Shown: positions 1 to 7,122, numbered from the stretch's first letter. The stretch is DNA of 9,790 nt from Clostridiales bacterium (GCA_019418305.1 DYCA01000048.1:1-9790); one strand, 5' to 3'. Program-made: numbers and translations. Notes: generated by a model not told the origin, from the letters alone.

Positions 1-55
1 GAGCGCCACCTTGCCAAGGTGGAGGTAGCGAGTTCGAGCCTCGTCAGCCGCTCCA
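1..55 (+). tRNA. tRNA-Gly (anticodon GCC), 5' part missing
   Basis: The window begins in the 3' strand of the D stem (1-4). The anticodon stem is CCACC (6-10) with GGTGG (18-22) around the loop TTGCCAA (11-17), giving anticodon GCC at 13-15. A five-base variable region (23-27) leads to the T arm (stem 28-32 with 40-44, loop TTCGAGC). The acceptor strand is 45-51, the discriminator base is T52, and the CCA end is encoded at 53-55. The acceptor 5' strand and most of the D arm lie before the window. The anticodon assigns it to glycine GGC/GGU codons. Confidence 0.93.
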
Positions 56-60
56 AAAAG

Positions 61-96
61 AAAACGCCTGTCCATTTGGACAGGCGTTTTGTTTTC
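61..96 (+). terminator. Rho-independent terminator after tRNA-Gly
   Basis: A perfect 13-bp stem (61-73 with 78-90) closes a four-base loop ATTT. Its upper part is GC-rich (CGCCTGTCC) and it runs into a T-rich tail, TTTTGTTTT. It starts five bases after the tRNA CCA end, so it ends the tRNA transcript and insulates tcdA. Confidence 0.92.
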
Positions 97-111
97 CACT
101 TTCTTCCCCGC

Positions 112-140
112 TTGCCCACGCAAACAGTCTGTGATATACT
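112..140 (+). promoter_or_regulatory. Sigma-A type promoter of tcdA
   Basis: The -35 hexamer TTGCCC (112-117) and the -10 hexamer TATACT (135-140) are separated by exactly 17 bases. TGA directly before the -10 makes it an extended -10. The predicted start near 147 leaves a leader of about 25 bases carrying the GAGAGG ribosome binding site of tcdA. Confidence 0.75.
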
Positions 141-171
141 CTGACCATACTTTATTGAGAGGTTTTCAAAT

Positions 172-888
172 ATGCTGCATGAATTTTCCCGTGAAGAGTT
201 GCTGCTTGGTGCGGATGCGCTGCAAAAACTGGCTTCGTCGCATGTCGCAGTATTCGGCATCGGCGGCGTCGGCTCGTTCGCTTGTGAAGCATTGGCCCGC
301 GCGGGTGTTGGAGAACTGACCCTGATAGATAATGACACGGTTTCCCTGACCAACCGCAACCGCCAACTGATTGCACTTGTTTCGACCACCGGACAAGCCA
401 AAGTCGAAGTCATGCGCGAACGCATTGCGGACATCAATCCGCGCTGTACCGTACACGCGCTGCAGCAGTTTTACACCCCGGACAGCACGCTCGACCTAAC
501 GCAGTTCGACTATGTGATTGACGCTATCGACACCGTCACCGCGAAATTGCACCTGATTTCGGAATGCGACCGATTGGGTGTGCCGCTCATCTGTTCGATG
601 GGCACGGGCAACAAGCTCGACCCGACACGCTTTGAGGTCTCGGATATCTATAAAACCTCAGTCTGTCCGCTTGCGCGCGTCATTCGACTCGAATGCAAAA
701 AACGCCGTATTCGACGTCTCAAGGTGGTTTACTCCAAGGAAGAAGCCCGCACTCCTCTGCTCTCGGAGGAACAAAAAGGCACCGCTGGGCGCGCCGTACC
801 CGGCAGCGTGTCTTTTGTGCCGCCGGTTGCCGGTATGATTCTTGCGGGTGAGGTTATCAAAGCACTTGCTGCCGCTTCGCAGCCCTGA
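172..888 (+). CDS. tcdA: tRNA threonylcarbamoyladenosine dehydratase (TcdA/CsdL, ThiF/E1-like family)
   Basis: The 238-residue product is an E1-like ATP-dependent enzyme. Known TcdA proteins adenylate the carboxyl of t6A37 in tRNA and cyclise it to ct6A in the cytosol. Visible features are the nucleotide-binding glycine-rich loop GIGGVGS (29-35), the family stretch IDNDTVSLTNRNRQ just after it, the DAIDT segment, the TcdA-specific stretch SMGTGNKLDPT, and a closing GSVSFVPPVAGM. The N-terminus EFSREELLLG matches the usual family start, so the ATG at 172 is well supported; GAGAGG lies about 10 bases upstream. The length is slightly below the E. coli protein (about 268). It has its own promoter, and its neighbours tsaE and tsaB make the t6A it acts on. 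Generic ThiF/MoeB/HesA proteins are the alternative, but the central motif argues for TcdA. Confidence 0.92.
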   Translation: MLHEFSREELLLGADALQKLASSHVAVFGIGGVGSFACEALARAGVGELTLIDNDTVSLTNRNRQLIALVSTTGQAKVEVMRERIADINPRCTVHALQQFYTPDSTLDLTQFDYVIDAIDTVTAKLHLISECDRLGVPLICSMGTGNKLDPTRFEVSDIYKTSVCPLARVIRLECKKRRIRRLKVVYSKEEARTPLLSEEQKGTAGRAVPGSVSFVPPVAGMILAGEVIKALAAASQP

Positions 889-897
889 GCGCACACC

Positions 898-926
898 TTG
901 CCATTTGGCCGCTTCCATGATATGAT
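898..926 (+). promoter_or_regulatory. Sigma-A type promoter of tsaE-tsaB-upp
   Basis: TTGCCA (898-903) and TATGAT (921-926) are separated by 17 bases, with TGA before the -10 (extended -10). The layout is nearly the same as the tcdA promoter. The predicted start near 933 leaves a leader of about 25 bases before the tsaE ATG at 958. The -35 begins nine bases after the tcdA stop, and I see no terminator between the two genes, so read-through from tcdA is also possible. Confidence 0.75.
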
Positions 927-957
927 AAAGCCAGAATCCACAAGAAAAGGTGTTTTA

Positions 958-1383
958 ATGGAATATATCACCCACTCGCCTGAGGAAACCGAAGCCTTGG
1001 GCGCAGACTATGCTGCATCGCTGCAGCCGGGCGACGTTGTTGCCTTTTCCGGCGACCTCGGCGCAGGCAAAACCGCGTTTACCCGCGGTGTGCTGCGTGG
1101 ACTTGGCTATCAGGGTCGAGTCACCAGCCCGACTTTTGCCATCGCCAACGAATACGACACCCCCGGCGGCCGCGTAGCGCATTTTGACCTGTACCGTATT
1201 CTGGACAGCGAAGCGCTGTTTGAAATCGGCTTTGAGGAATACTTGGACGGCAGCCGCATCGTTTTGATTGAATGGAGCGAAAACGCGGCAGATATTTTGC
1301 CGGCACAATACAAAACCGTTCACATTGCATATGGCAGTGAAGCGGATGACCGACTCATCACCACCGGGGAGGTGTGCACTTGA
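958..1383 (+). CDS. tsaE: tRNA threonylcarbamoyladenosine biosynthesis ATPase TsaE
   Basis: The 141-residue protein is the small P-loop ATPase of the t6A-forming complex (TsaB-TsaD-TsaE), needed for turnover of threonylcarbamoyl transfer to A37 of ANN-decoding tRNAs. Visible features are the Walker A motif GDLGAGKT (32-39), the family motif TSPTF (56-60), HFDLYR (75-80, with the conserved aspartate at 77) and IEW (104-106). The length fits the family (about 150). The start at 958 is chosen because AAAAGG lies about 8 bases upstream and the protein then opens with MEYITHSPEET, as relatives do. The in-frame TTG at 898 is part of the promoter -35. The stop overlaps the tsaB start in TTGA, indicating translational coupling. 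Confidence 0.94.
   Translation: MEYITHSPEETEALGADYAASLQPGDVVAFSGDLGAGKTAFTRGVLRGLGYQGRVTSPTFAIANEYDTPGGRVAHFDLYRILDSEALFEIGFEEYLDGSRIVLIEWSENAADILPAQYKTVHIAYGSEADDRLITTGEVCT
1366..1372 (+). promoter_or_regulatory. Strong ribosome binding site that fixes the TTG start of tsaB
   Basis: GGGGAGG lies inside the last codons of tsaE. It is 7 bases from the TTG at 1380 but only 1 base from an in-frame GTG at 1374, so the TTG is the plausible start. Confidence 0.75.
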
Positions 1384-2093
1384 AAATTCTTGCACTGGAA
1401 TCCTCCGCCGTCAGCGCCTCTGTCGCGCTGACCGAGGACGAAAAACTAATCGCGCAGTCCTTTCAAAACTGTGGGCTGACCCACTCGCGCACGCTGCTGC
1501 CGATGGTAGAAAGTCTTCTGCAAAACTGCGGCTTGACACTCGACGCAGTCGATGCCATTGCCGTGGCACACGGCCCGGGGTCGTTCACCGGCGTGCGCAT
1601 TGGCGTGGCAACGGTCAAAGGGCTTGCGCTTGGTGCGGACAAGCCGTGCATTGGTGTATCCACGCTGGAAGCGATGGCACACGGCGCACACGCGCTCGAC
1701 GGTCGCCTGTGCTGTGTGATGGACGCGCGCGCAGGGCAGGTTTATAACGCACTCTTCACAGTCGAAAACGGGCTGCCCAAACGCTTGTGTGAGGACCGCG
1801 CTGTCAAACTGACCGATCTTGCGGAAGAAATCGGCGATACCGCGTATTTTCTGGTTGGAGATGGAGCCGAACTATGTTATAATACCCTTAGGGAAAAATG
1901 TACCGGCCTGCGCCTCGCACCGCCCGAGCTGCGTTACCCCACCGGTTATGGTGTTGCCGCTGCTGCCCTGCCGTTACTACAGGCAGGTAAAACCTGCTCC
2001 CCACAAGAGCTGGATGCCTTTTACCTGCGCCGTCCGCAGGCCGAACGCGAACGTATGAAACGGCTTTCCGGCGATGCATCGAATCTACATTAA
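1380..2093 (+). CDS. tsaB: tRNA threonylcarbamoyladenosine biosynthesis protein TsaB
   Basis: The 237-residue protein is the non-catalytic ASKHA-fold partner that dimerises with TsaD in the t6A synthase. From the TTG start it reads MKILALESS, the typical family opening. It carries HSRTLLP (35-41) and the hallmark GPGSFTGVRIG (65-75), and near the end the segment FYLRRPQAERE that TsaB proteins share. The length is usual (about 230). The start rests on the 7-base spacing to GGGGAGG and on the TTGA overlap with tsaE. In many bacteria rimI and tsaD follow; here upp follows after 15 bases, and tsaD is not in the window. Confidence 0.93.
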   Translation: MKILALESSAVSASVALTEDEKLIAQSFQNCGLTHSRTLLPMVESLLQNCGLTLDAVDAIAVAHGPGSFTGVRIGVATVKGLALGADKPCIGVSTLEAMAHGAHALDGRLCCVMDARAGQVYNALFTVENGLPKRLCEDRAVKLTDLAEEIGDTAYFLVGDGAELCYNTLREKCTGLRLAPPELRYPTGYGVAAAALPLLQAGKTCSPQELDAFYLRRPQAERERMKRLSGDASNLH

Positions 2094-2738
<645 letters not shown>

Positions 2739-2753
2739 AACTAATAGCTAAAC

Positions 2754-2783
2754 AACGGTGCGGCGCCACGCTGCACCGTTTTT
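2754..2783 (+). terminator. Terminator or attenuator between upp and the acetyltransferase gene
   Basis: A 12-base arm (2754-2765) pairs with 2769-2780 around a 3-base loop CCA, with one G-T pair in the stem, followed by a run of five T (2779-2783). It lies 15 bases after the upp stop. The next gene's ribosome binding site begins three bases after the T run, so no promoter fits between. Partial termination is therefore likelier than a full stop. Confidence 0.75.
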
Positions 2784-2797
2784 ACAGGAGCAATCAA

Positions 2798-3400
2798 ATG
2801 GAAATTCAGCATTACGAAATGGAATCCGAACGTCTGCGTTTTCGCCGTTTACGTGCGGATGACTTTTCCCTTGTCGCCCCGCTCCTTCAGGATGAACAAA
2901 CCATGTATGCATGGGAACACGGTTTTTCCTATGAGGAAGTGGTGGACTGGATTGCAGACATGCTGCGTCGTTACCACGAGGATGGGTGCGGATATTTTGC
3001 AGGCCTTGACCGAGAAACCGGGGCGTTAATCGCATTGGCCGGACCATTGGTCGAACGCCTGGACGCCGAGACCACCGCACTCGGACTGGGTTATATTGTT
3101 CGACGCGACCTATGGGGACAGGGTTACGGAGTCGAATGCGCCCGTACTGCGCTTACCTTTGCGTTTGACAAACTAAATGTATCACGTATGCTTGCCTTGA
3201 TCCGTCCAGATAACATTGCATCGCTTCACGTTGCAGCGGCCTGCGGTATGAAGCCGATCGGTCAATTCACTAAACTGTATCGAGGAAAAGATCTGCCGCA
3301 TGTGGTGTGTGCGGTTGATCGTGAGACGTTTTTCGAGACGTTGTCTGCTGCTTCCGCAGAGCCAGACGAAGCGGCACAGCAACTACCTGAACAGGAATAA
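2798..3400 (+). CDS. GNAT-family N-acetyltransferase (RimJ/RimL-like)
   Basis: This 200-residue protein has the fold signature of acetyl-CoA-dependent N-acetyltransferases of the RimJ/RimL subgroup. It opens with ESERLRFRRLRADD, the usual first strand. GLGYIVRRDLWGQGYG (about 95-110) is motif A, with the QGYG loop binding the acetyl-CoA pyrophosphate. RPDNIASLHVAAACGM is the typical motif B region. The last 20 or so residues are rich in A, E and Q and look disordered. The acceptor cannot be read from sequence. The position after tsaB invites comparison with RimI, but this is a longer, different subgroup and I do not call it rimI. The start has AGGAG 7 bases upstream. Expression probably depends on read-through of the hairpin before it. 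Confidence 0.85.
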   Translation: MEIQHYEMESERLRFRRLRADDFSLVAPLLQDEQTMYAWEHGFSYEEVVDWIADMLRRYHEDGCGYFAGLDRETGALIALAGPLVERLDAETTALGLGYIVRRDLWGQGYGVECARTALTFAFDKLNVSRMLALIRPDNIASLHVAAACGMKPIGQFTKLYRGKDLPHVVCAVDRETFFETLSAASAEPDEAAQQLPEQE

Positions 3401-3439
3401 AAAAACAGCAGCCGAAAGCAAATCGGCTGCTGTTTTTTT
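3401..3439. terminator. Bidirectional terminator between the convergent acetyltransferase gene and greA
   Basis: The 15-base arm 3401-3415 pairs perfectly with 3423-3437 around a 7-base loop. The core is CAGCAGCCGA, flanked by A5 on the left and T7 on the right, so both strands read GC-rich hairpin plus T run. It starts directly after the acetyltransferase stop and ends 3 bases before the greA stop. Confidence 0.93.
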
Positions 3440-3442
3440 CAT

Positions 3443-3940
3443 TTATAGAATGGAACCTGTTCCGTCATCCGCCTGCTTGCAGATCGAGCGAATGACCACC
3501 GTATAGGTATCGCCGTCCTCGGTTGTCACAGAAACACGGTCTCCCTGCTTTCTGCCCAGCACCGCTTTTCCCAGCGGCGCCTCGCGGCTGATGCGTCCCT
3601 GCAGCGGGTCGCAGCGCACGGTCGTGACCACCTGTATGGTTTCGGTTTCGTCATCCTCCTCAAAGTACAGCTCCACCTTGTCAAACAGGCCGACCTCATC
3701 CGCCGCGGCGCGATCCTCAATCACGCGCGCTGACTTAATCATGCGTTCCAGATAACGAATACGGCTGCGATTGCGGTTCTGCGCCTGCTTGGCCGCCTTG
3801 TATTCAAAATTTTCACTCAGATCACCAAACGCTCGTGTACGTTTGACCTCCTCGATCAGTTCGGGCATCAATTCCAGCTTGCGGTGATCGAGTTCCTTCT
3901 GCATCATTGCAATATCCTGTGCAGTCAATTCATCATGCAT
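3443..3940 (-). CDS. greA: Transcription elongation factor GreA
   Basis: GreA enters the RNA polymerase secondary channel and stimulates cleavage of backtracked RNA. The 165-residue protein shows the N-terminal coiled coil (about 5-75) with the tip motif GDLSENFEY, where D40 and E43 match the metal-coordinating acidic pair of GreA, then KAAKQAQNRNR on the return helix. The C-terminal FKBP-like domain holds PLGKAVLGRKQGD. Length is slightly above the usual 158. The ATG at 3940 is chosen because AGAGGA lies 8 bases upstream. I see no clear promoter in the roughly 50 bases between the nrdG terminator and the start, so initiation there or read-through from nrdG both remain possible. GreB is a less likely alternative. 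Confidence 0.9.
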   Translation of the reverse strand: MHDELTAQDIAMMQKELDHRKLELMPELIEEVKRTRAFGDLSENFEYKAAKQAQNRNRSRIRYLERMIKSARVIEDRAAADEVGLFDKVELYFEEDDETETIQVVTTVRCDPLQGRISREAPLGKAVLGRKQGDRVSVTTEDGDTYTVVIRSICKQADDGTGSIL

Positions 3941-3990
3941 ATGGTTTTCCTCTTTTCTTTCCTCACGCGTGCTCTTTGCGCAAAAAACAT

Positions 3991-4017
3991 AAAAAAGGCC
4001 GCTCTGCAGCGGCCTTT
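3991..4017 (-). terminator. Rho-independent terminator of the nrdD-nrdG operon
   Basis: On the minus strand a perfect 10-bp stem (4008-4017 with 3994-4003, core GGCCGCT) closes a four-base loop and runs into TTTTTT. It begins 15 bases after the nrdG stop and ends about 50 bases before the greA start. Confidence 0.9.
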
Positions 4018-4032
4018 CCGTTTCAGCTTACC

Positions 4033-4545
4033 TTATCGGTACTGCTCCGCCCATACGGGTGCATTTGCTGCCAGAGAAGCAGGCACATCCAGCACACGTT
4101 GATTTGCACTGCCGCGAAAACGCAATTCCAGATTACGTTCCGCCTCGACAAACGGCCCATCCACCAAAAGATCCAGCTGCTCCAGCAGCTTTTTCACAAA
4201 CGGATCAGGCAACTCCAGCAGCTGCTCAAACGTATAGCCGGAATATGCCATCAAGTGTTTGCCCTTCGCCTTCAGTTCCACCGCCAGTCGATACAGCGGC
4301 TCAGGCTGGCAAAACGGCTCGCCGCCCGAAAAGGTCACACCCTTGACCAGCGGATTGCGGCACATGTCACGCAGCAGCGTATCCAGTTCCATCTCCTTGC
4401 CGCCCGCAAAATCATGCGTCTGCGGATTATGGCAACCGGGACAATGATGCGGACAGCCCTGTGTAAACAGGGTATAACGGAAGCCGGGGCCGTCCACAAT
4501 GGACTCCCCGACTGTACCCGCAATGCGTATGGTACCTTCCATCAC
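4033..4545 (-). CDS. nrdG: Anaerobic ribonucleoside-triphosphate reductase activating protein (radical SAM)
   Basis: NrdG uses a [4Fe-4S] cluster and S-adenosylmethionine to place the glycyl radical on NrdD under anaerobic conditions. The 170-residue protein has the radical-SAM motif CPHHCPGC (C31, C35, C38), the SAM-contacting SGGEP (73-77) and the family segment ESIVDGPG (14-21) in front. Length fits the family (about 150-175). Two starts are possible: GTG at 4545, 8 bases from GGAGGAGGAG (4554-4563), or ATG at 4542. Both overlap the stop of the upstream small ORF, so translation is coupled to it. That upstream ORF carries the glycyl-radical motif NrdG would act on, which supports a shared function. 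A terminator follows the stop. Confidence 0.94.
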   Translation of the reverse strand: MMEGTIRIAGTVGESIVDGPGFRYTLFTQGCPHHCPGCHNPQTHDFAGGKEMELDTLLRDMCRNPLVKGVTFSGGEPFCQPEPLYRLAVELKAKGKHLMAYSGYTFEQLLELPDPFVKKLLEQLDLLVDGPFVEAERNLELRFRGSANQRVLDVPASLAANAPVWAEQYR

Positions 4546-4733
4546 GCAGTATGCTCCTCCTCCAGCGAGCAGCAGGAAACCGTATGCTTGACGCGGTCAT
4601 GCTCCTCTGCGCGCTTGGCATTATTGAAGCGATCCAGTGTACCAACCAAATAGCCCGTAATACGGCGGATGCGCTCAAAGCCCACACCCTCGCCGATTAA
4701 CTGCTCCTGCATTTCCTTTTTCTCCATCATCAT
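4542..4733 (-). CDS. Small protein resembling the detached C-terminal glycyl-radical domain of NrdD
   Basis: The 63-residue product matches what normally ends a class III reductase: GFERIRRITGYL (18-29) gives the R-x-x-G-Y motif with candidate radical glycine G27, followed by DRFNNAKRAEEHDRVKH (34-50). E. coli NrdD, as I recall it, has RRTCGYLG followed further on by a K/R-rich stretch ending RVKH. The ORF starts 12 bases after the nrdD TAA and is in the same frame, so it is nrdD sequence beyond one stop codon plus ERKR. Three tandem ATGs (4733, 4730, 4727) follow AAAGGA (4738-4743), 4, 7 and 10 bases away; the second or third spacing is best. Its stop overlaps the nrdG start. It may be a trans-acting radical subunit, comparable in concept to GrcA/YfiD for pyruvate formate-lyase, or the product of a recent nonsense mutation. 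Confidence 0.8.
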   Translation of the reverse strand: MMMEKKEMQEQLIGEGVGFERIRRITGYLVGTLDRFNNAKRAEEHDRVKHTVSCCSLEEEHTA

Positions 4734-4737
4734 ACGC

Positions 4738-4743
4738 TTCCTT
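4738..4743 (-). promoter_or_regulatory. Ribosome binding site of the detached glycyl-radical ORF
   Basis: AAAGGA on the minus strand lies between the nrdD TAA (4746-4748) and three consecutive ATGs. It provides independent or re-initiated translation of the small ORF and argues that the interruption is tolerated rather than simply inactivating. Confidence 0.65.
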
Positions 4744-4745
4744 TC

Positions 4746-7079
4746 TTATTCCTTGACAATTTGCAATGTATTGGGCAGACGGTCGGCCTCCTCGGCAGGA
4801 TCGCCGTGATAGCCAAGCGTCATACTGTTCAAATGCTTATAGAGTCCCAGCTTTTGCAGCTTGGAAAGCGGCACGCCCTCACCCTCATGCCGTCCGCAGC
4901 GCGGACAGGTTTCACCGATGATGCCGGTGTAACCACAAACCGGGTCGCGGTCAATCGGATGGTTGATTGCGCCGTAGCCGATACCGGCTTCCTTCATCGC
5001 ACGGACGACCGCTTCGAACGCCTCCAGATTCTGCGTCGGATCGCCGTCCAGCTCGATATAGCTGATATGTCCGCCATTGGTCAGCTCATGATACGGTGCT
5101 TCGCGCGTAATCTTTTCAAACGCGGAAATCGGATAATATACCGGGACATGAAATGAGTTGGTGTAATAATCACGGTCGGTCACACCCTCAATGCATCCAT
5201 ACTTCTCTCGGTCGATCTTGACGAATCGGCCGGACAAGCCCTCTGCCGGGGTCGCAATCAGCGAAAAGTTCAGACCGTATTTTTCGCTTGCCTGATCCAT
5301 GCGCTCACGCATGTGTCCGACAATCTCCAAGCCAAGGTTCTGCGCTTCTTCGCTTTCTCCATGATGCTTGCCGATAAGCGATTTGAGCGTCTCCGCAAGG
5401 CCGATAAAGCCCAGCGTCAGCGTGCCGTGCTTGAGCACTTCACCAACTGTATCATCCGGGCCGAGCTTGTCCGAATCAATCCAGACGCCCTCACCCATCA
5501 GGAACGGATAATTGCGCACCTTCTTGGCCGACTGGATACGGAAACGGGCCAGGAGCTGGTCAATGACCAAATCAATTTTGCGGTCCAAATCCTCAAAGAA
5601 CCAGTCGATATCACCGTGGCTGCGGATAGCAATGCGCGGCAGATTAATCGAGGTAAACGACAGATTACCTCGGCCGTTGACGATTTCACGAGTCGGGTCA
5701 AAGTGGTTGCCGATAACGCGCGTGCGGCAACCCATATACGCGCATTCGGTTTCCGGATGGCCGGGCTTGTAATACTGCTTATTAAACGGCGCATCCAGAA
5801 AAGAGAAGTTCGGGAACATCCGCTTGGCAGAAACACGGCATGCCAGCTTAAACAGGTCGTAATTCGGCTCCCCTTCGTTATAGTTCACGCCCTCTTTTAC
5901 CTTGAAAATGTGAATCGGGAAAATCGGCGTTTCCCCATTGCCCAAACCGGCTTCGGTTGCCAGCAACAGCTGCTCGATGACCAAACGGCCTTCGGGCGAG
6001 GTATCCGTGCCGTAATTGAGCGAGGAGAACGGAATCTGCGCACCCGCACGCGAATGCATGGTATTCAGGTTATGTACCAGCGCTTCCATCGCCTGATATG
6101 CGCTCTTGCGTGTTTCCTTGTCTGCATACTTGCGAGCAAAACGCATGCATTTCTGCACCGCCTGCTCGTCAAGCGTTTCACCAAGCGCCGCCGCCATGGC
6201 TTCGTCGTAACCGTTATCACCGGCAAGACAAGCCCATTTGCCGGTCTGCTGCTCGACACGCTCGGTCAGCGCAGCCGCATCGACTTCGTTGTTTTCATCC
6301 GCACCGAACACCTCAAGCGCCTTTGCCAGATTGCTGCGGAACAGCTTGCGAAACGTCTTGCGAATACCAGGGGCCATCGAGTAATCAAAATTCGGTACCG
6401 ACTGGCCGCCGTGCTGATCGTTCTGATTGGACTGAATAGCGATGCACGCCAGCGCCGCATATGAACGGATATCATTCGGTTCACGCAGGAACCCGTGACC
6501 GGTGGAGAAACCGCCATCAAACAGCTTGAGCAAATCAATCTGGCAGCAGGTTGTTGTAAGCGTCAGGAAATCCAAATCATGAATATGGATATCTCCCTCC
6601 CGGTGCGCATTGGCGTGGGCCGGATCGAGAATAAACATTTCGTAAAACTGCTTTGCCCCCTCGGAGCCATACTTGAGCATGGTACCCATTGCTGTATCGC
6701 CGTCGATGTTGGCATTCTCACGCTTTACGTCATTTTCCAGCGAGGACTGAAAGGTCAAATCCTCGTACACCTTCATCAGTCGGGTATTCATTTCACGCAC
6801 ACGAGTGCGCTCATTACGGTAAAGAATATACTTTTTTGCCGTGCGGGCATGTCCGCTTTCGATTAAAACCTTCTCTACTGTATCTTGTATCTGCTCCACC
6901 GTGGGAATCTGCTCTCCTACAGCCTTTTCCAACGTGTTTTCCACTTGTTCAGCCAGACCGCGCGCCATCTCGTAATCCTGTCCGCCGGAAGCCTGCGCCG
7001 CGCGGAAAATCGCGTTGGCAATCTTGTCAATCTCAAAGGGGGCACTGCGCCCGTCGCGTTTGACGATCTGCTGAATCAT
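4746..7079 (-). CDS. nrdD: Anaerobic ribonucleoside-triphosphate reductase, catalytic chain without its glycyl-radical C-terminus
   Basis: Class III reductase converting NTPs to dNTPs under anaerobic conditions. Visible in 777 residues are an N-terminal ATP-cone (about 1-90, opening MIQQIVKRDGRSAPFEID), the core motif NDQHGGQS (220-227), and ECAYMGCRTRV, where C451 is the candidate thiyl-radical cysteine by match to the E. coli MGC motif. The core continues through FTSINLPRIAI to a zinc-ribbon-like end with C715, C725 and C728. Canonical NrdD would then reach R-x-x-G-Y. Here about 45 other residues follow, including LGYHGDPAEEADRLPN, and then a TAA; the radical motif is in the next ORF, in the same frame. 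The start at 7079 (GAGGGA 9 bases upstream) is preferred over an ATG at 7100. First gene of an operon with the small ORF and nrdG. Confidence 0.93.
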   Translation of the reverse strand: MIQQIVKRDGRSAPFEIDKIANAIFRAAQASGGQDYEMARGLAEQVENTLEKAVGEQIPTVEQIQDTVEKVLIESGHARTAKKYILYRNERTRVREMNTRLMKVYEDLTFQSSLENDVKRENANIDGDTAMGTMLKYGSEGAKQFYEMFILDPAHANAHREGDIHIHDLDFLTLTTTCCQIDLLKLFDGGFSTGHGFLREPNDIRSYAALACIAIQSNQNDQHGGQSVPNFDYSMAPGIRKTFRKLFRSNLAKALEVFGADENNEVDAAALTERVEQQTGKWACLAGDNGYDEAMAAALGETLDEQAVQKCMRFARKYADKETRKSAYQAMEALVHNLNTMHSRAGAQIPFSSLNYGTDTSPEGRLVIEQLLLATEAGLGNGETPIFPIHIFKVKEGVNYNEGEPNYDLFKLACRVSAKRMFPNFSFLDAPFNKQYYKPGHPETECAYMGCRTRVIGNHFDPTREIVNGRGNLSFTSINLPRIAIRSHGDIDWFFEDLDRKIDLVIDQLLARFRIQSAKKVRNYPFLMGEGVWIDSDKLGPDDTVGEVLKHGTLTLGFIGLAETLKSLIGKHHGESEEAQNLGLEIVGHMRERMDQASEKYGLNFSLIATPAEGLSGRFVKIDREKYGCIEGVTDRDYYTNSFHVPVYYPISAFEKITREAPYHELTNGGHISYIELDGDPTQNLEAFEAVVRAMKEAGIGYGAINHPIDRDPVCGYTGIIGETCPRCGRHEGEGVPLSKLQKLGLYKHLNSMTLGYHGDPAEEADRLPNTLQIVKE

Positions 7080-7102
7080 AAGTTCTATTCCCTCTCTCAT
7101 AC

Positions 7103-7122
7103 AAAAACCGCCTTGCGGCGAT
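7103..7122 (-). terminator. Possible attenuator hairpin in the nrdD leader
   Basis: On the minus strand ATCGCC and GGCGGT pair (6 bp, one G-T) around a GCAA tetraloop, followed by TTTTT. It sits in the transcribed leader about 25 bases before the nrdD start. The stem is short, so termination would be weak; it overlaps the end of one NrdR-like box. Confidence 0.3.

Noticed and set aside
898..957. Upstream TTG start extending tsaE by 20 residues
   Set aside because: The TTG is the first three bases of the -35 hexamer, the extension has no family match, and the ATG at 958 has a good ribosome binding site.
1374..1379. GTG start for tsaB
   Set aside because: It would leave one base between GGGGAGG and the start codon; the TTG at 1380 has 7 bases and gives the conserved MKILALE opening.
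2798..3400. Naming the acetyltransferase rimI because of its position after tsaB
   Set aside because: Its motifs and 200-residue length fit the RimJ/RimL-like subgroup, and it is separated from tsaB by upp and a hairpin.
3907..4653. A 248-codon open frame on the + strand opposite greA start, nrdG and the small ORF
   Set aside because: It runs antisense across three minus-strand genes and a terminator, and its product has low-complexity Q/R-rich sequence without motifs.
4746..4870. Intein or intron interrupting nrdD
   Set aside because: The extra stretch between the zinc ribbon and the radical motif is only about 70 codons including the stop, without splicing motifs, endonuclease features or intron-like structure.
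5313..6464. A 383-codon open frame on the + strand opposite nrdD
   Set aside because: It lies wholly antisense to a confidently identified gene, has no ribosome binding site or recognisable domain, and its arginine-rich composition is typical of the complement of a biased coding sequence.
4542..7079. Calling nrdD a frameshifted pseudogene
   Set aside because: There is no frameshift: the two parts are in the same frame and separated by a single TAA. Both parts keep their motifs, and a ribosome binding site with ATGs restarts translation. A nonsense mutation is still possible and is discussed under findings.
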